Of a stretch of 64,000 nt of DNA, positions 35,001 through 42,080 are shown piece by piece. The notes under the pieces were generated by a model that ran no database searches, was not told the DNA's origin, and saw nothing but the letters and a program-made list of their open reading frames with translations. The DNA is from Rikenellaceae bacterium (lineage in GTDB: Bacteria > Bacteroidota > Bacteroidia > Bacteroidales > Rikenellaceae): NCBI GenBank assembly GCA_902363575.1, contig CABJAJ010000001.1, positions 248,001-312,000 on the forward strand. The letters are read 5' to 3'. How positions within the stretch are numbered: the first letter of the stretch is position 1; every line of letters starts with the position of its first letter. Made by a program: the position numbers and the translations under genes.

Positions 35001-35252
35001 ATGAAGAAACCCGCACCGAGACGGACAGACGATAAGCTATTGGAATTGATAGCAGAACGCATGAAAGAGCTGCGAAAGGAACGTGGTTATACACAGGAAT
35101 TTGTTGTAGAACGGACCGGTTTGAAACTCCCGGAACATGAAGCAAAGAGTGCTTTCCCGTCTCTCGTATCCATATCGGTTTTGTGCGAGTTTTACAATAT
35201 TACGGTCAGCGATTTTTTCAAATCGATCCACTATCCCCCGACCAAGGATTAG
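35001..35252 (+). CDS. Small XRE-family regulator (XRE2)
   Basis: An 83-residue helix-turn-helix protein, paralogous to XRE1 along its whole length: LIAERMKELRKERGYTQEFV, then ERTGLKLPEHEAKSAFPSLV and FYNITVSDFFKSIHYP. It sits in the same position relative to its divergent RNA copy as XRE1 does, so the RNA-regulator pair was duplicated as a unit. The recognition helices differ, so the two probably bind different operators. Confidence 0.85.
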   Translation: MKKPAPRRTDDKLLELIAERMKELRKERGYTQEFVVERTGLKLPEHEAKSAFPSLVSISVLCEFYNITVSDFFKSIHYPPTKD

Positions 35253-35347
35253 TAGCACAACTGCTCGCTGTCGGGTTCCGTTTTTCAAAACCCGGGCGGG
35301 ATCGCTTCAGATCGGGCGGGCTGATCGGCACCTCAGTTGGGTGCGTT

Positions 35348-35366
35348 CGACAAACTATCGACAAAC
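35348..35366. repeat. Paired CGACAAAC repeats, left
   Basis: Two CGACAAAC words 11 bases apart. The same arrangement occurs at 35623-35641 on the other side of the tRNA fragment. They resemble integrase arm-type sites. Confidence 0.5.
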
Positions 35367-35410
35367 AAATGCGATGAAAGCACGCTGAAACCACGTGCTT
35401 CCGGGATAAA

Positions 35411-35445
35411 AAAGAAAGACGCAACGATTGCGTCTTTCTTTAAAA
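35411..35445. terminator. Bidirectional intrinsic terminator
   Basis: A 13-base stem AAAGAAAGACGCA / TGCGTCTTTCTTT with a five-base loop, flanked by A and T runs. It may serve the tRNA-Thr transcript on the minus strand. Confidence 0.8.
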
Positions 35446-35492
35446 GTGCCCCTGCATGTGTCCGTTGGGGGTTTGGAGCGGGTTTTTTGTTC

Positions 35493-35537
35493 GAGCCGAA
35501 ACCGGGACTTGAACCCGGGACCTTATCATTACGAGTG
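35493..35537 (-). other. attL: 3' half of tRNA-Thr(CGT)
   Basis: Read on the minus strand this is the anticodon loop CTCGTAA, the 3' anticodon-stem arm TGATA, the variable region, a perfect T-arm (CCGGG-TTCAAGT-CCCGG) and the 3' acceptor arm TTTCGGC. The 5' anticodon-stem arm and D-arm are absent: bases before the loop (TTACA) do not pair as TATCA would. Homology to the tRNA therefore stops in the anticodon region, the usual crossover point of tyrosine integrases. The intact tRNA should lie at the other end of the element, outside the window. Confidence 0.75.
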
Positions 35538-35622
35538 TAATTCTAAAATATTTAAAAATACATTATACCATACATATAATCAATCAAATATATGTATTAT
35601 AATATTTGATTTGCATGCTTTC

Positions 35623-35641
35623 CGACAAACAATCGACAAAC
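35623..35641. repeat. Paired CGACAAAC repeats, right
   Basis: Two CGACAAAC words with an 11-base period, inside the element next to attL. They are candidate integrase arm-type binding sites. Confidence 0.5.
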
Positions 35642-35731
35642 ATTTTCATCGGTTTGCCAAAACAAGACTTTTAACTAAAAAAACGATGGATTACTTTTCT
35701 TTATAGTTTACCAACCGGCTTTCAGTCTTAA

Positions 35732-35959
35732 TTACGCCAATTGTAAATCGAGGCTCAAACGCAATCCCAGCGCATTAGCAATACGGATAAGCGTGGATAA
35801 CTGCATATCAGTCCGTCCCTGCTCTATTAGGCTAATATACTCTCTCTTTATTCCGGTCATATCAGCAAGCTGCTGTTGAGTTATCTTAAGTTCTTTTCGT
35901 AACTCCTTGACGCGACGACCATAAAATAGAGAAAGTTGTTTGGCGTCTATATCTTCCAT
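35732..35959 (-). CDS. XRE-family helix-turn-helix regulator
   Basis: A 75-residue protein with a complete Cro/CI-type helix-turn-helix: FYGRRVKELRKELKITQQQL, ADMTGIKREYISLIEQGRTD, then LIRIANALGLRLSLDL. It is the last of three overlapping minus-strand genes (DUF4160, DUF2442, XRE), its start sharing one base with the DUF2442 stop. In such clusters the XRE protein usually acts as the antitoxin or repressor of the operon. Confidence 0.85.
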   Translation of the reverse strand: MEDIDAKQLSLFYGRRVKELRKELKITQQQLADMTGIKREYISLIEQGRTDMQLSTLIRIANALGLRLSLDLQLA

Positions 35960-36210
35960 TATGCGGGCACTCCGATTTTATATAAATATTCGGGAGCGAA
36001 ATCGGCTCCATTGTACCATTCGATCGTGCCTCCGGTCAATCCAAACTGGATAAAATTATTCTTATCTTTCAAAGGCTCGAACACTGCGCCATTCAATAAC
36101 GGTAATACATCTACTTGCTTAGTTACGCCGTTGCTGAAAAGAATACGAAGAATATAATCTTTAACGTACTCCACATCCTCCACCGTAAGAATTTCAAAAT
36201 TGTCTTTCAT
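35959..36210 (-). CDS. DUF2442 protein
   Basis: An 83-residue DUF2442 protein, with YILRILFSNGVTKQVDVLPL followed by GLTGGTIEWYNGADFAPEYL, the family's C-terminal signature. DUF2442 genes are commonly found beside DUF4160 genes in toxin-antitoxin-like cassettes. The function is not established. It is coupled by one-base overlap to the XRE gene and lies seven bases after the DUF4160 gene. Confidence 0.85.
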   Translation of the reverse strand: MKDNFEILTVEDVEYVKDYILRILFSNGVTKQVDVLPLLNGAVFEPLKDKNNFIQFGLTGGTIEWYNGADFAPEYLYKIGVPA

Positions 36211-36217
36211 AAGAATT

Positions 36218-36475
36218 TCACTTTAATGGTTCTATTTTATCCGGGCACTCACCATTTATTAATTTAAACCAATTGTTTTTCAATTCCGATTCGTGAATTG
36301 AAAGCCATTCAAAAACCATTTTAGCTATACGAACAGGTAAGTTACCTTGAATAGTCGGTGTATCCAATGTTACTATGGCTCTGTAATTACCATATTTAAC
36401 ATGGAAATGAGGAGGATTGTGGTCATCCCAATACATCAAAATTATGATTCCGAAAAACCTGCTAATTTCTGGCAT
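36218..36475 (-). CDS. DUF4160 protein
   Basis: An 85-residue DUF4160 protein: MPEISRFFGIIILMYWDDHN at the start, PPHFHVKYG, and the C-terminal KMVFEWLSIHESELKNNW. I chose this Met because the family begins PxISxFxGI; an in-frame start nine codons earlier exists. Together with DUF2442 and XRE it forms a compact cassette resembling a type II toxin-antitoxin module, placed at the left edge of the element where such stabilising genes often sit. Confidence 0.85.
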   Translation of the reverse strand: MPEISRFFGIIILMYWDDHNPPHFHVKYGNYRAIVTLDTPTIQGNLPVRIAKMVFEWLSIHESELKNNWFKLINGECPDKIEPLK

Positions 36476-36553
36476 AACAGTGTGGTTTTGTTTACAGCAC
36501 AAATGTAAGCAATATATTACATTTATCCAAATATTTCAGCAACATTTATACCG

Positions 36554-36730
36554 TCATTCGTCTGGGAAATCGGTCTGCTCGTTCACGTAGCGTTGTAAAT
36601 CGATTCCTCCATCCTCCACCAAACGCCAAAGAAAATTAAGCATTAAATACGTGCCTCTCGAAGTTCTTAGCGCTCCCCGCTCAAAAACATCATTTTGGGA
36701 TTCTTCTGTTTTTGCTATTTCATCTTTCAT
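36554..36730 (-). CDS. Small unrecognised acidic protein (58 aa)
   Basis: A short frame beginning MKDEIAKTEESQND and ending VNEQTDFPDE. It has an acidic start, a central YLMLNFLWRLVEDGG segment and no known domain. It has an AT-rich upstream region with repeats and normal codon use for the element. It could be a small accessory phage protein. Confidence 0.5.
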   Translation of the reverse strand: MKDEIAKTEESQNDVFERGALRTSRGTYLMLNFLWRLVEDGGIDLQRYVNEQTDFPDE

Positions 36731-36732
36731 CT

Positions 36733-36860
36733 TTTCTTAGTTAATTTCTAACTTCTATCTTAGTTAGTTTCTAACCTTTTAATTCGATAATTATTTATAT
36801 TTTAGTTAGTTAATTCTTTTTATCTTATTTAGTAATTTTCTATATCTTAGTTAATTTCTC
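36733..36860. repeat. Degenerate AT-rich repeats
   Basis: Five degenerate units built on minus-strand GAAATTAACTAAGATA, spaced about 20-40 bases, between the 58-residue gene and the stop of the 270-residue gene. The last copy contains that stop codon. Confidence 0.6.
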
Positions 36861-37659
36861 TCCATCCGAGAATACGCTCATCTTTGATAGTACGAGTTGT
36901 TCCATCGATAGTCCATATAATACCGGCGGCATCACCATACGAAATCCAGGCAATTGCAAAGCATATTAATCCCGATCTGCGGTACTTCACCTCTACCGGC
37001 TGGCACCATACCGGTAGTTTTTCTCGCGGATCATTCCATTGGTTCATCTGTTCTTTGGTTTCCTGTTTGGCAATCTCCGCAACGCAAGTCATAGCCTCTC
37101 GAAGTTGCCATTTCGCCTGCTCGGATAAATCTGCTTGAAACTGCTCTATGCACTCGTCGATAAATTTTTCGGCATTTTTGTTTACAAAAATACCTTTTCG
37201 TCCCGATATTTCGTCCAAATCGAGCACAATGCCTTCACAGTAAGGTTGGTCGCCTTCGTTGATTGTGAAGGAAGCATGAGGCATCTTTGAAGTTATATGC
37301 CATTTCAATCCGGGTATATCGTTGGGCCTCCATTGTGCACGGACTAAGCGGGGATTATTGTCATTATCTTCCGTATATGGGATTTGTACCAGTTTATTTT
37401 TAAAAGTTTTATGGTAAGTATTTTCCAAATCATAATCGGGATACATTTCACCTTCCAAAACCAACAGATAATCACCACCGAGAATGGCATCTACATTATC
37501 GTGAATCACACCTCGTATTTTAATGCTATCATCATAATAGCCAAATAGCACCAATAGATTGTTGTTTTGAGCAATATATTCTTGTCCTTTCGTTATCCCA
37601 ATATAACGGTCTCCTCCGTTCAGCAACTCTGCGAGCTGCTCTTTAGTCATCGTTTCCAT
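36847..37659 (-). CDS. Two-domain protein, paralogue of the gene at the element's right end
   Basis: A 270-residue protein. The first ~155 residues (TKEQLAELLNG, NLLVLFGYYDD, DNNPRLVRAQ, ITSKMPHASFTI, GIVLDLDEI) match the 156-residue protein encoded at 63296-63766. The C-terminal ~70 residues (WNDPREKLPVWCQPVEVKYR to ILGWREI) look like a DUF551-type domain common in phages. Neither domain has a known activity. A 33-base stretch at its 5' end (37616-37648) is identical to the start of the paralogue. Confidence 0.7.
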   Translation of the reverse strand: METMTKEQLAELLNGGDRYIGITKGQEYIAQNNNLLVLFGYYDDSIKIRGVIHDNVDAILGGDYLLVLEGEMYPDYDLENTYHKTFKNKLVQIPYTEDNDNNPRLVRAQWRPNDIPGLKWHITSKMPHASFTINEGDQPYCEGIVLDLDEISGRKGIFVNKNAEKFIDECIEQFQADLSEQAKWQLREAMTCVAEIAKQETKEQMNQWNDPREKLPVWCQPVEVKYRRSGLICFAIAWISYGDAAGIIWTIDGTTRTIKDERILGWREIN

Positions 37660-37669
37660 CTTTACTATT

Positions 37670-38179
37670 CTATTCTGATTTAATCCCGAATCCTTGTCGG
37701 CTCATAATGCTCCACAGATCGTTCAATGGAGTAATTGGTTTTGCGGGCTCTTTCTGCTGCCCTGCTCGTTCGACCGGGCAAACGGTCTGCTCGTTCGGCT
37801 CGGAAATCGCTTTGTTATTTTTCGGCTCATCCTGCTGGGGTACGGGGATTCTAATTTTTGCGTAACGGTCAAATCCTTTAACGTGGCGGATGGGTGCCAA
37901 AGCAGCGGGCAGGAGGGCACTATTCTTCGTGCGGATTGTTATGGAATACCCTAAGAAATCCAGGACACTTAGGAGTGTGCTTATTTTGCAATTTTCACTA
38001 CCCTCCTCAATATATCGGATTCTTTGACGTAAGGTATTCGTATCGGAAACGATGCCATTTTTAGAAAATAACGCGGCTTGTGCTTTCGCCATTTGTGAAG
38101 TCGTTGCATATCCATTTCGGAGCCGCTCGGACTTTATGAAAGCGCCTATTTGCTTAAAGGTTTTTGAATTTTCACCCAT
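37670..38179 (-). CDS. Helix-turn-helix regulator with disordered tail
   Basis: A 169-residue protein. Residues about 5-85 resemble an XRE-like DNA-binding domain (FKQIGAFIKSERLRNGYATT, RQRIRYIEEGSENCKISTLL, VLDFLGYSITI). The second half is Gln/Glu/Pro-rich and probably disordered, ending LWSIMSRQGFGIKSE. It may be a phage repressor-like protein. A TAAATTTG box lies only six bases before the start codon, so its mRNA could be leaderless. Confidence 0.65.
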   Translation of the reverse strand: MGENSKTFKQIGAFIKSERLRNGYATTSQMAKAQAALFSKNGIVSDTNTLRQRIRYIEEGSENCKISTLLSVLDFLGYSITIRTKNSALLPAALAPIRHVKGFDRYAKIRIPVPQQDEPKNNKAISEPNEQTVCPVERAGQQKEPAKPITPLNDLWSIMSRQGFGIKSE

Positions 38180-38184
38180 TAGTA

Positions 38185-38213
38185 CAAATTTAAGGGATCA
38201 ATTTTCAGTCAAA
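38185..38213 (-). promoter_or_regulatory. Putative promoter of the HTH regulator
   Basis: Minus-strand TAAATTTG at 38192-38185 with TTTG at 38213-38210 (17-base spacer). It lies so close to the ATG that transcription may begin at or next to it. Confidence 0.5.
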
Positions 38214-38267
38214 ATCGTTCGGTTGATAAATCGGTCTGCTCGTTCGGGCAAGGAAATGATAACAATG

Positions 38268-38732
38268 TTATTCCTTCTGGAACGCGCCCACAGGCCGCAC
38301 GGAGCCCGCGTTATACTTGTAGTAGCTGCTCACGCCGCCCGTGTGGCCGTTGTAGATGAACGCGTAGCTGGAATAGTACTCGGGGTCGGGGTCGGCTTCG
38401 CTCGTCCAGCGCCAGCCGTCGTTAATAGGCTGGCCGCCGATCTGTGCGAGGGCTTCGTCCAGTCCGCGGAACCGGGCGTTGTACATTTCGATTGCGTCGT
38501 GACGAGTAGGGCAGCGAAATCCGTCGCGGTATTCGGCGGCGGCTTTCTGTGCGCCCTTGAAATTGAACTGACCCGGCAGATCTTTTTTGGCGATTTCGAG
38601 CATTCCGAAATCGGTTACCAGTACGACGGTCTGCGCGGTCGTCGGATCAGGCTGCTGCATCCATGCGTCGAGCGTGTGAAGCTCGCGGTTGCTGTCAGGG
38701 ATGTAAATTCCGTTGTTGATGGTCGTTTTCAT
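38268..38732 (-). CDS. DUF1566-like protein with C-type-lectin-like end
   Basis: A 154-residue protein ending in WRWTSEADPDPEYYSSYAF and SSYYKYNAGSVRPVGAF, the pattern of DUF1566/FGE-like folds often found at the C-terminus of Bacteroidetes surface and phage receptor proteins. There is no signal peptide. Its GC content is higher than the genes around it. No reverse transcriptase or template repeat is near, so it is not shown to be a diversified protein. Four bases separate it from the gene upstream. Confidence 0.55.
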   Translation of the reverse strand: MKTTINNGIYIPDSNRELHTLDAWMQQPDPTTAQTVVLVTDFGMLEIAKKDLPGQFNFKGAQKAAAEYRDGFRCPTRHDAIEMYNARFRGLDEALAQIGGQPINDGWRWTSEADPDPEYYSSYAFIYNGHTGGVSSYYKYNAGSVRPVGAFQKE

Positions 38733-38736
38733 ACTT

Positions 38737-39363
38737 CTATTTCGTCTTAAGTAAATTATTTAAAAAATCAAAGCTTTTTTGTCCGGCGAAAATTATTGTC
38801 GTTGCCGTAGGTGGCGTGCGCCGCATCATTTTCATAATTGGGATTCCGAGTGCGGATAGTTGAGCTGCGTGGTCATCCGTGAGTTGAGGCACTGAATAAA
38901 TAAGATATGGCTTCCTCTCCCAGCGATACTTGTGAATAAAGGGATGCAAGCCCATGATTTCAAGGTGACGAGCACATAAATCCGCCATCTTCTTAGTCAT
39001 TTTCGGAATGTAATATCCTGTCGGATAGATATATTCTTCATAATCACAGCACTCATACGGAAATTGCTTGGTCTGATTACCCATAAGGTTAGCATCGTCA
39101 ATATTCGTCACTTCAATAATTCCACCCGCATTAATCGCATTACGAAGATCGGAAACACTCTTCATTCCGAGTCCTTGTGCGTCGATGGTTAAATCAATAT
39201 AAGAGCGTGATATGTTCAATTCGATAATACGAGACCCGTAATAACCCGCAACAGCTTTACTGCTCGAGAAATATAAGGCAGCTCCGTAATATTCGTGATT
39301 TGTCGGAGTAGAGGGAAGTTTGAATTCGCAAAAATCGCAGTCTGTGCCGTGAAAAATACGCAT
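38737..39363 (-). CDS. Possible ADP-ribosyltransferase-like protein
   Basis: A 208-residue protein. The N-terminus reads RIFHGTDCDFCEFK, then a GAALYFSSSKAVAGYYG block. This fits the H-G-T...YF-(S/T)...A..Y pattern of ADP-ribosyltransferases in phage polyvalent proteins. The third catalytic position cannot be assigned with confidence. A transferase role, for example modifying a host protein early in infection, is inference. It has its own strong promoter (39389-39420) containing a palindrome. Confidence 0.4.
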   Translation of the reverse strand: MRIFHGTDCDFCEFKLPSTPTNHEYYGAALYFSSSKAVAGYYGSRIIELNISRSYIDLTIDAQGLGMKSVSDLRNAINAGGIIEVTNIDDANLMGNQTKQFPYECCDYEEYIYPTGYYIPKMTKKMADLCARHLEIMGLHPFIHKYRWERKPYLIYSVPQLTDDHAAQLSALGIPIMKMMRRTPPTATTIIFAGQKSFDFLNNLLKTK

Positions 39364-39388
39364 CTTTATTATCTTATTTTATGTATTA

Positions 39389-39420
39389 CAAATATACACA
39401 TAATTACGGATATATCCAAA
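39389..39420 (-). promoter_or_regulatory. Promoter of the ART-like gene with operator-like palindrome
   Basis: Minus-strand TTTG (39420-39417), 20-base spacer, TATATTTG (39396-39389). The perfect palindrome GGATATATCC (39408-39417) overlaps the spacer and the edge of the -33 box. Confidence 0.65.
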
Positions 39421-39572
39421 CATTACACCGTTATAATTCACTATATTTCAACAAATATCAATAAATAATTCAGATACAAAGCACGATTTCAATATGCGCA
39501 ATTTATAATCAAACCAAACAACACGAAATTTGCAAATATTTACCTATCGTAAAGAAACGTAAAAAATATCCC

Positions 39573-39580
39573 TATATTTG
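39573..39580 (+). promoter_or_regulatory. Putative -7 element for the gene at 39624
   Basis: TATATTTG, 43 bases before the ATG, in an AT-rich 260-base divergent region that contains no other feature. Confidence 0.55.
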
Positions 39581-39623
39581 TGACACGATCAGCAGTACTA
39601 AATTAGTAAAATATTTTAAAAAC

Positions 39624-40190
39624 ATGGCATACAATCCGAAATTCAAAACATCCCTCACAGACCGTGAAAAAATAGTCCTCGAATGGGCAATAGATCACAA
39701 CTGTAATGACTGGATTTATATTTACAGGAATAGTCGAGACCGGCAGTCAAATGCCAACGAATCAAGTATTTCAACCTTAGCGTCAAACTGGAAGAACTCC
39801 AATAAGATCAAAGCATATGCCGAGCAGTATCGTATCAGTAGCTTTGCACTAAGAGAAGAATTGGATAAGCGAGCATTGGAAGCCAAACGTGCCAAATCGA
39901 AAGAAAACTCAAATGAAATTGAAAGTTTTGATCGGTCCATCGAAGAGCATCTGATCGATTGCCAACGAGAGTTACGGAAGATTTCAGACCCGAAGGAACG
40001 GACACAAATGCAAATCAAGATAATTGAACTCAAATTGCGTTTGGAGGCTCGAAATATGGGAGCTGACGATCAAAAAGTGAAGCGGTTTTACATTGATATT
40101 CGGACTGACGGATGCAAGAATTGTGCTTTGTATCAATCTCAGCAACAAAAAATTGCGAATAAATCCGAGCATGCTAAATATTATAAGTAA
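39624..40190 (+). CDS. Unrecognised helical protein, possibly terminase small subunit-like
   Basis: A 188-residue basic, helical protein. It begins with LTDREKIVLEWAIDH, a segment resembling the N-terminal helices of small terminase subunits, then a Ser/Asn-rich region and a coiled coil (about 90-145), and ends with a KNCALYQ cysteine pair. The family is not certain; it could also be another DNA-binding protein. It stands alone, far from the large terminase gene, and has its own promoter. Confidence 0.45.
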   Translation: MAYNPKFKTSLTDREKIVLEWAIDHNCNDWIYIYRNSRDRQSNANESSISTLASNWKNSNKIKAYAEQYRISSFALREELDKRALEAKRAKSKENSNEIESFDRSIEEHLIDCQRELRKISDPKERTQMQIKIIELKLRLEARNMGADDQKVKRFYIDIRTDGCKNCALYQSQQQKIANKSEHAKYYK

Positions 40191-40784
40191 TAATATCTAA
40201 TTTTCACCGGTTTCAGCCCTGCAAAATGAAAGGTTTTATTAGTGGGGGGGGGCCGGGGGTAGCAGATTGTAACTTAGCGGGCGAACGCATCTTGAAATTT
40301 TTATTTTTTGTAATTTTTTTGAATATAAATCCGGAATAATTTTATTGTATTACAAAAATACGTGATTAGAAAAGGTTATTATTGGTGTTTACCAATGATT
40401 TCGCCAGATAGATGACAGATAAATGACAGATAAAAGACGGATAAAACAGGGTTTAAATTGTTTATAATCAACTATTAGACACTTTTAAGACGGATATATG
40501 TTAAAAGTATTACGCAGATAAGTGAGTATGTGTGTATAGGGAAAACTTTTGCAAAAAAAGTGTCTTTTATCTGTCTATTCGCTGTGTGTCAATATGTTAA
40601 GCTCAAAAAAAGTGTCTTTTATCTGTCTATTGCCTGTCTTTCAACGGTTTTGGAGGGTAAAAAGGACCATCTTGCACGTAAGTGGTAGTGAATTGGTATC
40701 TTTGGATGCTGTTTGAATGTTTTAGGACGATGATTTGTTCTTTACGTGGGGGTAAGACCCAAAATTTGAGTTATACTGCGTCGT
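40191..40784. other. Gene-free region with origin-like repeats
   Basis: AT-rich intergenic region between two plus-strand genes. It contains a G9 tract (40244-40252) near the left side and, from 40406 on, direct and inverted repeats described separately as a candidate replication origin. No protein gene is seen. Confidence 0.7.
40406..40631. other. Candidate replication origin with iterons
   Basis: Two identical 28-base repeats (40552-40579 and 40604-40631, period 52) each contain AAAGTGTCTTTTATCTGTC. Upstream, GACAGATAAA occurs twice (from about 40413 and 40425), followed by a GACGGATAAAA variant, in inverted orientation relative to those repeats. The block lies immediately before the SF3 helicase gene, the normal place for a phage or plasmid origin. 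Confidence 0.6.
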
Positions 40785-42080
40785 ATGCTTAGACAGGAAC
40801 TTCGTATTTTGCTCGTTAAGCACCAAAATAGGCTTTCTGATGCATTATCTCCCAGCAAGCTGGGAGATCGTATCAATGGAGTGACAAATGCCGTCAAATC
40901 GGCTCTTTTGGAAAGTAGTCTATGTTTGTCGGACGGAATACTCTCCTACTATGCAAATGGAGTGTATGTCGGGGTTCGTACTGCGGAGGTCGAAAATATC
41001 CTGTATAACCTGCTCTGCGAACTCGGAGTGCCATCGATAGAAGCAAATCGTGTGGTGCCTCTTGCTCTTCCGGTAGTCATGGATCGGCACAAAGAATCCA
41101 ATCCTCAGCTTATTGCTTTCCGAAATTGTGTTTATGATCTATCCTGCGGTGGTGTTTATGATTTCGACAAGTCGCTGATGACAACATACCGTGTAGGGTA
41201 CGATTATGACGCTATGGCAACGGCTCCCGTATGGGAATCTTTTCTTGAGCAGGTTTTGCCCTGTTCGGAAGATCGTTTGTGCCTCCAGGAGTTTGTGGGT
41301 ATGATCTACGTGGACCGGCAGAAAATATCCATCGAAAAATGTTTGCTGATGATCGGGGAAGGTGCCAATGGCAAGAGCGTGGTTTATAACGTTATTTCCT
41401 CGTTGGTGGGAAGGGAGTATATTTCAACCCTCACTCCCACGCAGCTACGGGATTCTAAGCAACTGACGGCCCTGCGGGGTATGAAACTCAACTATTGCTC
41501 GGAGGTAAAACCCCAGGATGCTTTTTCTGCATCACTCAAAGCCCTCGTCTCCGGGGAGAAGGTTGCCGCATGGGATTTATACCGTGGCGTGAGCGAAATT
41601 ATCGCCCCTCCCATCATTTTTACAATGAACCGCTATCCGCAGACCGAAGATATGTCGCACGGTTTTTTCCGTCGCATCCTGCCCTTGCGCTTCGGCGTAA
41701 CTATTCCCCCGTCCCGTCAGGACAAAACCCTTGCATCACGCATTATCGATACGGAGTTGAGCGGCATTTTCAATTGGGCTATTGAGGGCCGTGCCCGGTT
41801 GCTCCGCCAACGCGGGGAGTTCACTCAGAATCCCTATAAGGACGCGGAAATAGAGACCATACGCACTATTAGCGCTCCCGCCGTGCGCTACATGGAGGAT
41901 AATGGCTATATGCCCTCTCCGCAATGCAAAGGACAGCAGCCTACTTTTATCCGCGTAAGCGACCTATGCGAAATCCTGGGATTGAATCCTCGCATCCTTG
42001 CCCGGCAGCTCGAGGGCTTTCGACAGGTGCGCAAAGATACCCGCTGTTATGTGTGCTATTCCAAAAATAACATAAGCTAA
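40785..42080 (+). CDS. D5-type SF3 DNA helicase (phage/plasmid replication)
   Basis: A 431-residue protein of the phage/plasmid P4-type replication family. The N-terminal part is D5_N-like. The ATPase has Walker A GEGANGKS at 191-198, a Walker B/sensor region around GMKLNYCSEV and IFTMNRYPQ, then RRILPLRF and a C-terminal winged-helix-like end. The usual N-terminal primase domain is missing, so priming must come from the host or another gene. It probably opens the adjacent iteron region. Its stop overlaps the next start (TAATG). Confidence 0.9.
   Translation: MLRQELRILLVKHQNRLSDALSPSKLGDRINGVTNAVKSALLESSLCLSDGILSYYANGVYVGVRTAEVENILYNLLCELGVPSIEANRVVPLALPVVMDRHKESNPQLIAFRNCVYDLSCGGVYDFDKSLMTTYRVGYDYDAMATAPVWESFLEQVLPCSEDRLCLQEFVGMIYVDRQKISIEKCLLMIGEGANGKSVVYNVISSLVGREYISTLTPTQLRDSKQLTALRGMKLNYCSEVKPQDAFSASLKALVSGEKVAAWDLYRGVSEIIAPPIIFTMNRYPQTEDMSHGFFRRILPLRFGVTIPPSRQDKTLASRIIDTELSGIFNWAIEGRARLLRQRGEFTQNPYKDAEIETIRTISAPAVRYMEDNGYMPSPQCKGQQPTFIRVSDLCEILGLNPRILARQLEGFRQVRKDTRCYVCYSKNNIS

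Noticed and set aside
35493..35537. Complete tRNA gene
   Set aside because: The D-arm and 5' acceptor arm are missing and the anticodon stem cannot close, so this is only the 3' half left by integration.
38268..39363. Diversity-generating retroelement around the lectin-like protein
   Set aside because: No reverse transcriptase, no accessory protein and no near-identical template/variable repeat pair were found in the window.
40406..40631. CRISPR array
   Set aside because: Only two identical repeats with irregular flanking half-sites and no cas genes. The position beside a helicase gene fits an origin better.
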